The notes: generated by a model not told the origin, from the letters alone. DNA of 64,000 nt from Rhodamnia argentea (GCF_020921035.1 NC_063157.1:23701015-23765014); one strand, 5' to 3'; positions 21,009-34,023 are shown, numbered from the stretch's first letter. Numbers and translations: made by a program.

Positions 21009-22370
21009 TAACTTAATCCGCTTTTGTTTCTCAAACAACCCAACGGAAAGATTCCAAATTACTAATCACGACCCAAAAAATTTGTAATTTTCAATTGCAG
21101 CATTTCATAAGAGCTACAAGTACCAAGAAGATCATGCTTTTCCCAAACCACCTCCAAAAGCCATTAAAGGAAAATTTCAAGTTGTGGTCTTTGATTAGCC
21201 TAGGATGATGACAACGAAAGACATTATCAGTAACGCATCATTACCTCGTTCTACATCTGAGGAAAGAGTCTGGAAAGTGACCTGGCCCTCACTTCTCTAG
21301 CAAGTTCGCCACTTATCTGACGGAAAAGGAGAGACCTTGAGCGAGAAGTTACAAGCAAGTGGGTTAATCCCGATCGTTAATCATTTGATCCCAAAAGTTG
21401 GATCTAATCTAACGCGACTAGTCACTGAATTGATAGATTATCGCCAGACCTTGCGTTATATGTTTTGGATGTTTTTTTTTTTCTTGGGTCGAAAGTTTTG
21501 AATGTGTTTATTTGACGAAAAATAAGTAGTTTAAAAATATTTTCCTTCAAATAATCCCTTGCATCGCTTCGAAAAATAAATGATCGCAGGGCATTTTCAT
21601 TGTCTATCAAAATATTTAAGACATTGTTGTCCATAACATAAACATCTTTCGTTAATTAATATTTCAAGCAATACAAGCAATTATTTTTACAAAAAATATT
21701 TTTCAAGTAATTCGTTTTTCACGAAACAAACGAAGCGTTGTTTCGAGAAAAATTAGTGATTAGAAAACTATTTTTCGAAAAATAATAGCTTACATCAATT
21801 AAAAAAATTAGTCAACGAAGAATATTTTCATCATCAATAACAATACATGCCTGACTATTTTCATAGGCTATAAAAAAAAAATTTCATTCATTTATTTTTA
21901 TGAGCGATATAAATAATTATTTTTTACAAATTTTTTTTAAATTATTTATTTTTCATGAAGCAAACACACTACGACGCCGGTTTGGATTCAGATCGAGATC
22001 GCATCTTCACATGTCGGCCGTCTCGAGCCAAGAACCGACGGAGCACGTGACCTTTGCGATGTTGAAGTCATTTCACTTTAACACGTGTGCTAAAACTGAC
22101 TTCTTTTGGACTACCGTGGGACCCACCAAGTTCGTGTAATGATTAGTTTCTCGGAGTCGAGTCGAGTCGACACCCCACCTTATTAAACACGCTTCGACCT
22201 CCTTTGATTCTCCGACCGCTATCCAAAGATTCAAAAGTTCGTTACTGACCTTCGGTTATAAGCAGTTTTAGTGTTTCGAAGCTGCTCACGAGGCCCATTT
22301 AAATCCGCGTTAATCAAGAGATGATCCTCAGGAAAAGACTTTGAAATAACTCAACTTCTTCAGGAGTCTC
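21009..22370. other. Intergenic DNA with a GAAACAAACG-type MITE relic; upstream region of DUF868 gene
   Basis: 21480-21970 is very AT-rich with repeated TTTTTCACGAAACAAACG-like and TTTCGAAAAATA phrases, the style of a small hAT-like MITE also seen at 45010-45690. 21990-22370 contains no ORF and is the probable promoter of the DUF868 gene. Confidence 0.45.
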
Positions 22371-22377
22371 TCTTCTC

Positions 22378-22432
22378 TATATAACATAGCTGCCCCCAGC
22401 TCCGATTGATTCATCTCTCTCTCTCTCTCTCT
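22378..22432 (+). promoter_or_regulatory. TATA box and CT-rich leader of the DUF868 gene
   Basis: TATATAA at 22378-22384 lies 90 bp before the ATG. A CT-rich tract at about 22412-22438 would lie in the 5' UTR, a common plant core-promoter layout. Confidence 0.6.
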
Positions 22433-22473
22433 GTCTCTTGCAATTTCTTCAAGGAAAACTTCAGACCTCGACG

Positions 22474-23439
22474 ATGAAACGCAAGTTTTCTACCTTCTGC
22501 AAGGACGCGAGCGCGATCGCTGTCTTCAATCCTTTGCCTCTCGTTCCGGCTTCAAGAAGCGCCTCCGTCTCTCCTTTGCTTCCGAATGCTTCGGCTTCTC
22601 TTGTTCCTCTCTTTCCCGCTCCCTCCGACGGGGATCATCATGTCACTTCTCCTGCTCCTCCTACTTCACTTCAAACTCGAAACAATTGGGTTTACGAAAC
22701 CGCGCTTCTCAATCACCGCCACCTCACCACCACCCTCTCCTGGTACACGACACCCACCGGCCGCCGCCAACTTCTCGTTGGTCTTCACGTCATTGGCGGC
22801 GATGACCCATTGTCTCTCTTCAAGTACAATGTCTGCATAAACCCCAGCGTCCCTGAGCAGAACAGAGGCCAAGAACTCACCCAGTACGAGAGCTCCCAAA
22901 TAGCAGTGTTCTGGGATTTCTCCCGCGTTAAGTATGACACGGGACTGGAACCCGTCGACGGGTTCTTCCTTCTGGTCCTGGTGGACTCACAAGCAGCTTT
23001 CCTTCTTGGGGACGTCCCAGAACAGTGTTCCACGGTCTTCCAAGCGCTCGGTTTCACTCTCGTATCGCAAGCAGAGTGTGCGTTGTCCTGCAAAAACGGA
23101 AGGCTCCATGGCATCGAGGCTCGGCTCACTGGAAAAGGGCCATTCAAAGATGTTCTGATACAATGCAGAGGAATGGAGACGGAGGATCTGGAGAAGTGTA
23201 CTGTGTTGTACGTTCACATTGGGAAGGAGCTTGTATTGAAGGTGAGGAAGTTGCATTGGAACTTCAGGGGGATGCAGACGAAGGTTTTAGCGGACGGCTT
23301 GGAGGTCGAGATTGCGTGGGATGTACAGGCTTGGTTGTTCAGAGAAGAAAAATCAGATGCAAAAGGAAAGAAGAATCCACCAGAATTTGCGACCTTCGCT
23401 TTCATGACACAACATGGATCCAGCATTTTTCACTGTTGA
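22474..23439 (+). CDS. DUF868-family protein, intronless, 321 aa
   Basis: Plant-specific protein of unknown function. The ATG at 22474 is the first in the frame after the TATA box and CT leader. The C-terminal two thirds carry the family blocks: SSQIAVFWDFSRVKYDTG with EPVDGFFLLVLVD (about residues 145-175), FLLGDV, CRGMETED, LVLKVRKLHWNFRGMQT and GLEVEIAWDVQAWLF near residues 260-295. The N-terminal 100 residues are Ser/Pro-rich and poorly conserved. There is no signal peptide or membrane segment. The gene is convergent with the PDR gene ending at 24076. A broken inverted copy lies at 3822-4600. Expression is plausible given the promoter signals. Confidence 0.88.
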   Translation: MKRKFSTFCKDASAIAVFNPLPLVPASRSASVSPLLPNASASLVPLFPAPSDGDHHVTSPAPPTSLQTRNNWVYETALLNHRHLTTTLSWYTTPTGRRQLLVGLHVIGGDDPLSLFKYNVCINPSVPEQNRGQELTQYESSQIAVFWDFSRVKYDTGLEPVDGFFLLVLVDSQAAFLLGDVPEQCSTVFQALGFTLVSQAECALSCKNGRLHGIEARLTGKGPFKDVLIQCRGMETEDLEKCTVLYVHIGKELVLKVRKLHWNFRGMQTKVLADGLEVEIAWDVQAWLFREEKSDAKGKKNPPEFATFAFMTQHGSSIFHC

Positions 23440-26400
23440 TTCTCATGGATGGAACTTATTCCTGTTCGCAGCTTGTTTCGTGTTTTTTGGGGTTACTTCT
23501 GTGCCGCCTTCCTATTGCCAAATGCTGTTGCATAGTCTGTGGTGTTCTCTGTTAGTTGTTGAAGATGTAAATCCTTCTGTCATTAGAGACTCTTATCCTT
23601 CTTTTGATCTTGTTTGGCTGGTGTAGAAGGTGGTGATAAGTTTCCATGAGCAAGAATTGCATTGGTGTGGTCTTTGTTGCATGAATGTTTGCTTGGATTC
23701 CAACTTTTCAACCTTTCAGATGATTCGAAACATTTCCCGCAAAAATTTGCATGGTATCAAAGCGGAGAAAGAAAGATAGTAGAAATGTACTTGTGAATTA
23801 AAGGAGTTTTATTCTTCATTCTCTTATATAATGGTACAACAGCAGACTTGCAAGGATTAAAAGAGCTATACATACCACAATATCACAGAAAGAAAATTTG
23901 AGAAATCAAACCAAGCAAAATTACAGAGGAAGAAAGAATTGTACTGGGAAGGAAAGAGAGGAGGAACAGTTTTCTGCTCATCTCCATATGTATTTGACCA
24001 TATTGCTGTACAGTCAGCAGTCCTATGAGTGCAAAGCTCAAAAATTTCTACTAGTTCGAAACAAGATGCAGTTTCTCATCTCCTCTGGAAGTTCAGGAAC
24101 TTGATACCGTAGGCGAAGATGAAGAAAAATCCCAAGACCCAACCGATATGGGCCAAAGCCACGGGCACCAGGAAGCTGTGCTCGAATCCCAGGGCCTCCT
24201 TCAGGAATTCATCCACGTGCGTGCTTGGCCTTCCCTCTAGTTCGAGGGGCCCCGTCTTGTCGCCGAACTGGGATGCGAAAATGCCGTAGATGGTCCAAGC
24301 GACGGGCGAGCACCAGTAGTACCAGCTCCACCACTTAGGGATCAGCTGCAATAATAAAGCACTTGGAGCATTAGTGTGACATGTTCGCAAAAGAAGATGA
24401 TGCTCTCAATGGAAAAATGAATGAAAACTAGAATTAGGACCGAGGTAAGGTGACTTACAGGTCGGGGAATGAGGAAGCCCGAAAACAAGTTCCAGAAGTT
24501 GAGGAAGAAGGACATTGTGATGGCAGCGATCTGGTGGCCGGGGGTGAGCGCGACAACCATCATACCGTACATGGAGAAGTAGGTATAGCACATGAATATG
24601 AAGTAGTAGAAGTACAACACCTTGCCGAGCTTCCACTCGTAACCGATCATCGAGTAGAGAAGGAAGGAATAAATAAGTGTCTGAACCGCCACATAGATTG
24701 TTTCGATAGCCACCTGATACACAAAGCACACCAATCAACAACAGAACAAGAAAATACAACTGTGATGAAATGAATGAGATTCTAACTATCCGAAATGGAC
24801 AGAAGGAATCGTACCTGAGCAAATGCATAAGGCAACTCTGAATACATCCCAGCCGCTCGTTCACGGTAGAAGACGGTTCTTTCGATTGCCACGACAGATT
24901 GGACTGCTGCAGCATTAGTGGCTCCAAGGAAGAGAACAGCAGCATAGGTGGCACCGAGTAGATTCATCAAATCTTGTTGTTTATACCTATCGAGATAAAA
25001 GACACAGAAACATCATGTGAGTGAACACTTTAAGGTAATAGTAGCGGCTTGACTTTCGCAAAAAGAAAATGATCTCTCGAATGTGATAGTTTGTGCTTAC
25101 ATTTTGTCTCCTTTGTTCCAGAAAATGACGCCAAACATAACACCAATGACGACCGTCATGAAGAAACGAATGGCATTATAACGGGAGTTCCTCCAGTAGG
25201 ACCAGTTCTGTTTGCAGAAGCAAGCATGGCATTGAGTTAGGAAGCCCTGGGAGTATTGGGTGGGGAAGTAAAGGTCATTTGAACCGGGTTCTGGAGTGCT
25301 CAGCTCTTTGATGAGCTCCTGGTTTCTCCTGGGAAAAAAAAAACAATACAGAAAGGGGGATTGAGACGCCGAGTTCAGCGCACATTCATGATTGGAATTT
25401 GAAGAAATTACCAGGAGTGCACATGTCTCACCTATAGAGGTCAGAATTGGCATAGATTTCTGCAAAGTCAACGTCCAGTTGAGCTTCGACTGAAGTAGCA
25501 GTGACATCCAACATCCATGTTGCAGGATTGTAGCCTTCATTGATCTTGGGGACGCCAGGAATGGCCTGCAATTGGTTTTCAGACGTTAAACTCTATTCAG
25601 TTAAACTACATAGCCTCATTGGTAGGTGTAGTCATGGATTTTTCAGTCATGCAGGTTTCTTAACTGAAGATATAAGATAAGCACCTCGAAATATTCGACG
25701 AGCTTGTGAGACTGTTCACCAAGAGGCCCTGTATAAATGACTTGCCCTCCTCTTTTCATCAGGAGAAGCTGCAAGAAGAACTCACATCATCAGCTCAGGA
25801 ATATCTTGAAGAGAGAATCCGGAAAAAACATGAAAGGAACACAGAGTTCAATTATCCTAGCCGTACCTCATCAAAAGCCTCAAAAATGTCTATGCTCGGT
25901 TGGTGAATCGTGCACACAACAGTACGCCCAGTATCTACGGTGTTTCTCACGGTACGCATGACAATTGCAGCTGCTCTGGCATCGAGACCTGATGTGGGCT
26001 CATCCATGAAAATAATCGAGGGATTAGCAACCAATTCAACGGCTATCGTGAGCCTCTTCCTCTGCTCGGTCGAGAGTCCATCAACTCCTGGAAGCCCAAC
26101 TAGAGCATTCCTCAAGGGATGAAGCTCAACCAAATCCATGACTTCCTCAACAAACATCTGCAAAACCAAGAAAACTAGCGTTTAGTCATAATTTCCACCA
26201 GGTCCATTTACTTGCTTGAAGGAGATGCTAATGAAGTAGATAGTATCGTAATCACGTGCCTTCCTGGTTTCCTTGTTTACGTCTTTAGCCAGACGCAGCC
26301 AAGCTGAGTATAAGAGAGACTCGTAAACAGTAACATATGGCGAGTGAATGTCATTCTGCTCACAGTAACCGCTCACTCGAGCAAAAGTGGCTTGGTTCTT

Positions 26401-27182
26401 GGGATAACCGGAAACAGTTATGCTTCCTTCTATGTATCCGCCAGTTTTTCTTCCTGCTAAGACATCCATCAGTGTGGTCTTTCCGGCTCCACTGACTCCA
26501 ACCAATGCAGTCAATACGCCCGGCCTGAAAGCTCCACTGACATCTCTCAAGAGTTGTAGTCGGCTTTCCTCAACCCCTTGAGTCTTCATTTCCTGAAGCA
26601 CACGAAAACAGACATTTGTTTCTGAAACTAACGTTGGGTGGAGGTATATTACAGTTTGCATTCTGATAAATATGTCTCAAACATTTCATCGCTGCACCGA
26701 ACTTGGGGAGTCTCACATTAGGGAAGAGTGGACTTACCGCGGGCATATCCACATAGTAATTGACATGGTTGAAGGCAAGTGAAAGGGGCCGGAAAGGAAG
26801 AACCATTCCTCTCCTAGCCTGGTTGCTTTCGCTCACAATACCGTTGTTTGCACCGGCATTTCTTACTTGCAACGGAATACCTGTCCCAAAAGTTTCAGTC
26901 TTATATAAGCATCTATCATGGTACTTTTTGAGGCATCATCCCAGATTTCTTTTTTGCCATGAATCCAGTTTGACAGTTCCAACCACAACAATCACATACC
27001 TTCTGATCTAGATCGCCTCCTCTTCTCGGAATCATCATCCGCGAGTATTGCTTTAGTATCACCAAGAGCTGAGATACGGTCGGAAAGCGATAAATCAGTA
27101 CGTACTTTCATTTTTTACTTTGCAAAACAAAAACCAGACGAGAGCATCTACTTACGATTTAAGAATGTCAACGCAAGAGTGA
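22650..27182 (-). repeat. Right arm of the large inverted duplication (partner of 1-4600)
   Basis: The reverse complement aligns across exons, introns and the intergenic region with 1-4600: 11 PDR exons of exactly equal length, the shared 3' flank, and the DUF868 gene body. Positions 27, 3192 and 4600 on the left pair with 27156, 24076 and about 22650 on the right. The left limit lies beyond the window. Confidence 0.95.
23440..24075. other. Convergent 3' region between DUF868 and PDR genes
   Basis: Holds the 3' UTRs of both genes. TTTATT at about 23808 reads AATAAA on the PDR strand. It is the inverted counterpart of 3193-3821. Confidence 0.6.
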
Positions 27183-30100
27183 AGAGAACGTTGAAAAGAA
27201 TAGAGAACGTGAAAAGTGCCAAGATACTGATCCAATACCAGCTCTCGGTCCTGTAAAGGCCTCTCTGCTTGAGAAGGGCCTTTCCAACTGTGGATTCAGA
27301 GGAGCCCGCAGGTGCAGGCTGCGACATCAAAAGAATTAAGACTTAGATGTATCCTGCAATATTAACAACTTGAGAAGACTTTTGAAGCTCCATCTTATCC
27401 TGAGCCTTGTCGAGAACTTACCTTGTTCCATCTATCGGACAGGAACTCGTTGATAGCAATGGCATTTTGCCCATACATCATGGGAGAAATATAGTAACCC
27501 CAGATCATCGATTTTGAAATGTCATCTGTCCACCATCGAGCACATTAATTTTTAGAAGCTTATCACCAAAAACAATCTATAGGTGTGAAACATGAGATAT
27601 CCCGACGCCTTTATCAGCAGTTTTTTTGAATGACAATGCCAAGTGCCAAAAAAGAGAACATTTCTAACCTTTGGCGACAATGAAACCGCCGAGGATGAAT
27701 ACCAGCAGCAATGTGAAGGTACCGAGTGTGTTGGCGACGACTTGTGACCTTCCCACAGCCGCTATGAAACGGAAGAGAGAGAGAGCCATCTGATTCACAC
27801 CAAAGAAAGCCAAGAATTGCTTGAAAAACCTGCACAAGTAGAAATCACCAAGATTTGTCAGCAAGAGGACTTACCAGAGATTATTTTCATTGCACTAGTG
27901 TTAGTAGCTTATAAACCAGAACAGGAAGGGCCAACTTATGAGAGCAGAAAAAGTGGTCATACCTCATGGGAGACGGGGCAAACCCAATGGTGTAGTAAGT
28001 GAGGATGATCCAAATTCCAGATTCAATGAATGAGACAGGAATTCTGAGCACCCAAATGGGAAACGTGAAAGCCCAAGCAGGGTAAAACAAGAAATCTCTC
28101 TGCTTGTAGAACACCGGAAGCCTGAACACCGTCATCGCGAGCTCGCTCATCCCATTAAACATGACATTCAGAAGACTGTAAAATAGAGCTCCCCAAAATC
28201 TCGTCCCGCGGTCTATTGTGCCGGTCTTCATTTCTGTTCTGAGAAACACGGTGAACGCGATGAAGGCCATGATCGTGATCTGAGTGGTCTTGAAGATGTA
28301 CACGAAAGAGCTGCGCTTCATCAGCAGCCATTCCCTGGCAAAGCAAGCTTTGAAGAGCTCCATGTTAGAGATTCCATACTTGTCCTTCACCAGAGCGGCA
28401 GGGTGTGCCCTGCTTTTGTCATAAGGGACTCTAAGCTCTTCAAGAATGCTCTGACCGACATGGAAGCTACTGAAAGCCCTCACAAATTCGGGCACCGAGA
28501 TGTATCTATAAGGTTGGTCCTTCCTATACCAGTATTGCTCTTGGTCATTCTTCGAAGTGACTTCCTGCAGAAAGTCGGCAACCCCCTTTCTTTTCGGGCA
28601 TTTGAACCCCACGTACTCAAAGAACTCGAGGACGTTTTCTCGCGGCCCTTGGTAGATGATCTGGCCCTCCGAGAGCAAGATTATGTCATCGAAGAGTTCG
28701 AAAGTCTCGGGAGCTGGCTGCAAGAGGGAGATGACCATGGTCACATCCATGATATGGACCATCTGCCTCATGAACTTCACAATCTGAAAAGTCGTGGAAC
28801 TATCCAGCCCCGTAGATATCTCGTCCATGAAGAACGCTTTCGCCGGTCCGACCAGCATCTCACCTGTGGTGACACGTTTCTTTTGTCCACCAGAGATACC
28901 CCTCCTCATGTCATCTCCGACCATAATATCAGCGCAGATATCTAATCCGAGGATCTGCCACAAACATTAGAGATTTAGCCTACCAGTACCACATAAGCTT
29001 ATAGTATGAAACGTCAAATTTGAAGCAGGATTGAATGGACAAATTCTGCAAAACCAACCTTGAGGACATAGTCTGCCATCAAACTGGTTTCTTGGCCAGT
29101 AATGGCAGTGGCCTTCATGAAAGCATCGATCTCGGGGTCTGGCTTGATCCCTGCCTCTCGCTCTCTTCTTGAAAGCTCTGCCAACATCTCATACCTAGTT
29201 CCGACTCCCAGGCAACGGCCCGAAAAGTCTAGTGTCTCCCGGACCGTCATCTCACCATAGTGAAGATCATGCTGGCTAATGTAAGCGCAGGTCCTTTGAG
29301 GGACGAACTCTTTGAATTCGTGGCCGCAATAGGTGATTTTTCCAGTTACCTGTATCGTTGTAACAGAACAAATTGGTTCACGCGAAGAACTAGAGAACCT
29401 GAAGACGGCAAGCAAGTAAATGCATACAGATGATTCAACATGCATCACTAACCCTGAGATCATCATCAGGCTTTCCGGCAAGTGCTTGTAGCAGTGTTGT
29501 TTTTCCAGCGCCAGGAGGTCCGAGAAGCAAGGTCAACCTGAAAATGAACATTTTCATGTGCATAAGCTCCCAAATTAAGCGCGTAGAACTGCACTCGTTC
29601 AGGCAAGGCAGTGAGACTAGGATCTTCAAGTTGAGGATCCATGAGTTTACCTCGACGGTTTGATGACGCCGCTGACATCTTGAATTATCTTTACCACTCT
29701 CTTCTTCGACGGAGAGAGTCCGATCAACCCAATAACTCCCTGTTGTCATAGGAATTGCTATTGAGGATGCATAAAAAATATTAAAATTCACTTCGTCTAA
29801 TGAATCGAATCTGCCTACTCGATATAGCCAAAGGCGGTATCGCAGCCACGTATAAGAAGCTGGCAAGAACTTGTTCCTCCTAAAAGTCTCTAAGATGGTT
29901 AAAAGTCTCTCCCTGATCTAGTCCCCTAGGCAATCTTACCTGACTAACTACAACCCTCTAGAGTTTGCCACTGATACTTCACTAAACAACACTCAAGATC
30001 AACCGGACATGAAAAAGAAACATCAGAGAAAGTAAGCAAATTCTCATGGACACCAACCTCAATAGCATTCAAGGTAGCGTTGAGCAGCGTTGGGAGTGCC

Positions 30101-30537
30101 CTTGTCCCCACGTAAGCATCCCCTTCGATGCTCAGGTTCTGGAACCTCACTTCGATCTTCGGGATCTCGATCCCGACCCGGTCTGTCCTGTCCCGCAGCC
30201 TCCTCAGGAACTTCTCGTTGTCCTCCTCCACCACTTTGAGGATGCTCTCCATCAGGACCTTCTTGTCCTGCGTCCCGAGCTTCGTCACGTCGACCTCGTC
30301 CTGCACCACCCGCCCGTTGCTCCGCACCTGGGTCAGTATCCCCTTCCGCATCCGGTCGTATGTGGGCAACCGCTCGATGGCGGCCCACCGGAGCTCCTCC
30401 TCGTCGTCCGCCACCTGCCGGACGCTCCGCTGGAACACGTCCGGCGCGTTCCATATCTCCCTCACGCTCCCCGACCGCCAGCTGCGGCGGCTGCTCGACT
30501 GCCGCATGAGGTCGTCCCCGGCCAATGCCGCCGCCAT
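24076..30537 (-). CDS. Full-size PDR/ABCG transporter, 18 exons, 1447 aa
   Basis: Plasma-membrane ABC exporter in the reverse (NBD-TMD)2 order typical of plant PDR proteins, closest by eye to ABCG29/PDR1. Exons (minus): 30537-30058, 29739-29651, 29537-29453, 29349-29059, 28954-27963, 27829-27669, 27525-27422, 27318-27156, 27068-27000, 26880-26738, 26592-26260, 26157-25867, 25768-25685, 25565-25432, 25328-25101, 24986-24815, 24713-24459, 24345-24076; 4344 nt with every phase closing. NBD1: GPPGAGKTT (about residue 195), [28 protein letters not shown]. First membrane domain: [32 protein letters not shown]2: GVSGAGKTT (about 895), [23 protein letters not shown]-terminus LNFQRR. Start: first ATG of the frame, giving [20 protein letters not shown]. 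Length is normal for the family, so the gene looks functional. The intron after exon 11 has a GC donor. Substrate unknown. Confidence 0.96.
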
Positions 30538-30722
30538 TGTCAAACCCGCTCCCTGTCTCTCCGGATCACACGTGAAACCGGAATCGAACTACGAAAGAAT
30601 GAATCTATATGCACTTGTTGAAGCAGAAGCACACTTTTTTCTTATCTTGGTGTGTGCGCTTATGAGAAAACTTGGTATGAGAGAGAGACAGAGATATTTT
30701 GAGGAGGCAGTTCTGGAGGAGC

Positions 30723-30732
30723 ATTATATATA
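30723..30732 (-). promoter_or_regulatory. TATA box of the complete PDR gene
   Basis: TATATATAAT on the minus strand, about 190 bp upstream of the ATG, implies a transcription start near 30700 and a 5' UTR of about 160 bp. Confidence 0.65.
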
Positions 30733-32925
30733 GAAAGAGCTGAAGGAGGAAGAAGAAGAAGAAGAAGATGATCCGGGGCAAAGAACGTGAATGTGTCTCT
30801 GTGTGTGGGCGTTTGGTCGTCGGTCAAAATGGGACAACGAGTCGCTCCCGCGGCTTGAGCTAACTTGCGAGAGGTTGAATTTTCAACGCCCGAATCCGGT
30901 GTCTCGCGCTTCATTCGCGCTGTTCCAGAAGGAAATCTTCTGGCCGTCGGATTCCTGGGACGACGGTTGATCCTGCGGACGATATCTACCGAGCGCATCA
31001 TATTAAATTGGGAACGTGGAATAGGTTTTTTCGTGATTTTCTTAATGGGGATGCGTGAGATCCAGGACACCGGTCCAATGCTGTATTTCGCTGACCCGAA
31101 AAGGGAAAAGGCAAAAAAAAAAATGGATGCTTCGGTTCGAGGACAAAAAAGAGTGTCACTTGCACGCGCGACTGAGCGCGTGGGTCGGGGAGGGTTGGGG
31201 GGGGCCAGTGACACAGTGAATTTAAGGGAGAGTGGGACCGGGAGGACCGAGTCCCAGTGGGCCTACTGTAGTGTCGTCCGTACCTGATCGGGTGACCTCT
31301 TGACAACTACACTCTAGTTGCCTCCCTTGACTCGAAGAGCCAAATGCTGCACAATTAACTTCCCCTATCCGACCCCCAAAAAAAAAAAAAAAAAATTTCC
31401 GCTAATCCTTTATTGTCAAAATTTCGACTTTTTTTTTAATCTTACTTTGAGATTATTAATTGTGCTCGGGGTCCAGATTTCCAGCTAGCAGCTACTAACA
31501 GAGGAAAAAAACCCATGATCCGATCCCTTTCAAATTTATTTACTCTATCGCCTATCATAAAGACCTTATCATTCCAAAAGAGAACAGAAACGGTCATTAT
31601 CTGAACCATTGATGCATTTGTCGTTAATGGATTTTTCTTTCATATAATCAGTAATTACAGATATCTTTACTCTCGATAACTTAGCTTTGCTCACCTTCGT
31701 TAACATTCTCGCGTCCGGCCAATCTCTTCGGATCACCAATAAAAAACATATTAAAATTTATAAAAAAAAAAAACTTTGAGTGACTAGGTTTGTTGCCTCT
31801 AAACAGTTAATAATGCCCGATGCGTGACGTATATCAACCGTACTGAAGTATCTCTCAAGGAAGGTTCCTGCCATCCAGTCGAAACTTCAAAATCCTAAAA
31901 AAAAAAAAAAAAAATCGGTCGGATCCTTGAAAGTTGAAAAGTCCACAGTTGTCAAACATCAATAGTTCAAATACCCGAAACAAAGATGTCTAAGGTGCAC
32001 AAAAAGTCTCTACCGTGCGTGACTTTGACAACAACGAACCCAACAGATATGAAATCCCCACCAATCTTTACGGTTAAAATTCGTCGACAGAGGGAAATCC
32101 AAAACGCGACCAAAGCTGCAAAACGACTCCACCTTTAAACTTATTAAATATAAGATTTTTTTTTTAAGAGAAACGTTTCGTGACAATCCGACAATACTGT
32201 CAATTATTTCTATCCGTATATCCACACATCATCACCGCATGTTACCGTCTGATTATCAAAGTAACAGTTTTTTTTTTTTAAACTATACGTAATGCAGTGC
32301 AAGAAGCACATTTTATCGTAAATTTCGATCTTTCCTTAAACGGGTGTCGCATGACAGGCGTTGCAAGATGCTCCTTCCTTGAAAATTCGCGATACGTTCA
32401 TATATAAACAGCGTTTGAAAGAAAAATGTGAAAAGGCGGTGTGAACACGCCAACCGGGGCCGGCTCCGACTTTCAACGCCTTCTAGAAACTCAACAAAGC
32501 TGCCTACGAAAATCACACGTTCTCGAGAGGGAATTTCCGTCGCGAAGCCGACAAAGTTAATCAAATGATTTTGCGGGGAATTAGAATTTGCTTATTGAAG
32601 TGGTCAATGAGCAGTAATTAATGCGTAAAACATCATTAGTCAGTGGGGGGGAAAAAAAATCTGTCGGAGCGCCATGCATGCAGGGGCGGCGGCTAACCCC
32701 GACCGTTACCATCGTGTCCCACCCAATTGAAAGAACGGACGATGCTGACATGGACGTGAGTGGCTGTGTCCATTTATATCCTCCTTTTTGGCCTTTTGCT
32801 GGTTTTTTTTGGGTATGTTATGTCCACGTCCTTCTAGTTGGGGAAGCAATCAATGATCGTGCCGATGGATTATTACTTGGGTCCGAGGGAAAGTCGAAAA
32901 TATACATATCGAGCAAGAAGCTGCT
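30733..32925. other. PDR upstream region and AT-rich intergenic DNA
   Basis: 30760-31310 is GC-richer and has ORFs on both strands without family resemblance; it is probably promoter-proximal. 31370-32900 is AT-rich with several poly-A tracts (31378, 31770, 31898). No gene is seen. Confidence 0.45.
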
Positions 32926-32929
32926 AAAA

Positions 32930-33905
32930 TAAGTACTTTATATAAAATATGTGATGATAATGATATGCGTATTTATGATTGAAATTATATCATTTGCGAC
33001 AGTATTGTTTGGAAAGCATCTCCCTATCAAGTATATATTAAAAAAGATATTTCGATTTTTGATATATAAGATGGTTCGTTGGAAATTATAAAATTTGAAT
33101 GGTTAAACAAAATTGTCGCGATTTAATTGTAAAGAGGGAATTAGCCAGAAAAGGGGCACTTGCGAACGTAAGTTTCGTGTAATGAAATTTTTATCATTTT
33201 CAAAGTCCCGCTTTTCTCATGTTATGCTTAATCAGTGCGTCTAAAAATGAAAATATGCATCCGCTGAGCGTGACTTGCCCACTTGGTCATATGGGACATG
33301 ATGCGAAGGAGACAAGAGAGCCACGAGTGGATAATATCCAATAATTTGAGACTATTGAATTTTCCCTACTTGTCGAGCTAGAGAAGGAACAATTGGCATA
33401 GAGATAAGTTCTTTCTTTTAAGAAGTTGCTAGCTTGACAGGCTAACAATCTTGTCAACTATTTTTTACTACACGATCTCTTAATCAATGAGTGTTTTATG
33501 CAAAATCCGCGGTAATGGTGTGTGGACCTACGATAAAGATTTTATCGTTTATGACAATACTATCAGGAAAGCATATCCCTAATAAATATATATTAAGAAA
33601 GATATTTTAGGGTTTTTGATATATGAGACGTTTCATTGGAAATTACAAAATTTGAATGATTAAAAAAAATTGTGGCGGGTTTTAATTGTAAAGAGGGAAT
33701 TAGCTTGAAAAAGGGTCATTGCGGACGTAAGTTTCGTTTAATGAAATTTTATCATTTTCAAAGACCCCGTTTTTCTCGTGTTATGGTTAATCGGTGCGTC
33801 TAAAAACGAAAATATGCGTCCGTTAAGCATGACTTGCCCACTTGGTCATATGGGACGAGATGCGAAGGAGACAAGAGAGCCACGAGTGGATAATATCGAA
33901 TAATT
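32930..33905 (+). repeat. Two diverged tandem copies of a ~420-bp repeat
   Basis: 32930-33350 and 33490-33905 align in the same orientation. Shared landmarks are GGAAAGCAT, GATATTT, AAAGAGGGAATTAGC, ACGTAAGTTTCGT, GCGTCTAAAAA and a nearly identical end from GACTTGCCCACTTGGTCATA to GCCACGAGTGGATAATATC. The spacer start (33427-33560) is shared with 5463-5600. There is no coding content. Confidence 0.85.
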
Positions 33906-33990
33906 GAAATTGTACCGTCCTTGATAATATTGTCAAAAGAGCATTTCCTTTTCTTTTATCTCTTATTTTTTTTTATAAGCAACTACTAAT

Positions 33991-33995
<5 letters not shown>

Positions 33996-34023
<28 letters not shown>
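33996..34023. repeat. (AG)14 microsatellite
   Basis: Uninterrupted AG dinucleotides. Confidence 0.9.

Noticed and set aside
28403..28945. 180-codon plus-strand ORF
   Set aside because: Lies antisense within the long exon 5 of the PDR gene, which has clear ABC transporter motifs on the minus strand.
30046..30621. Long plus-strand ORFs around 30.0-30.7 kb
   Set aside because: Antisense to PDR exon 1; produced by the GC-rich third positions of the real gene.
32930..33905. CRISPR-like or satellite array
   Set aside because: Only two long diverged copies, no short regular repeat-spacer pattern; plant nuclear context.
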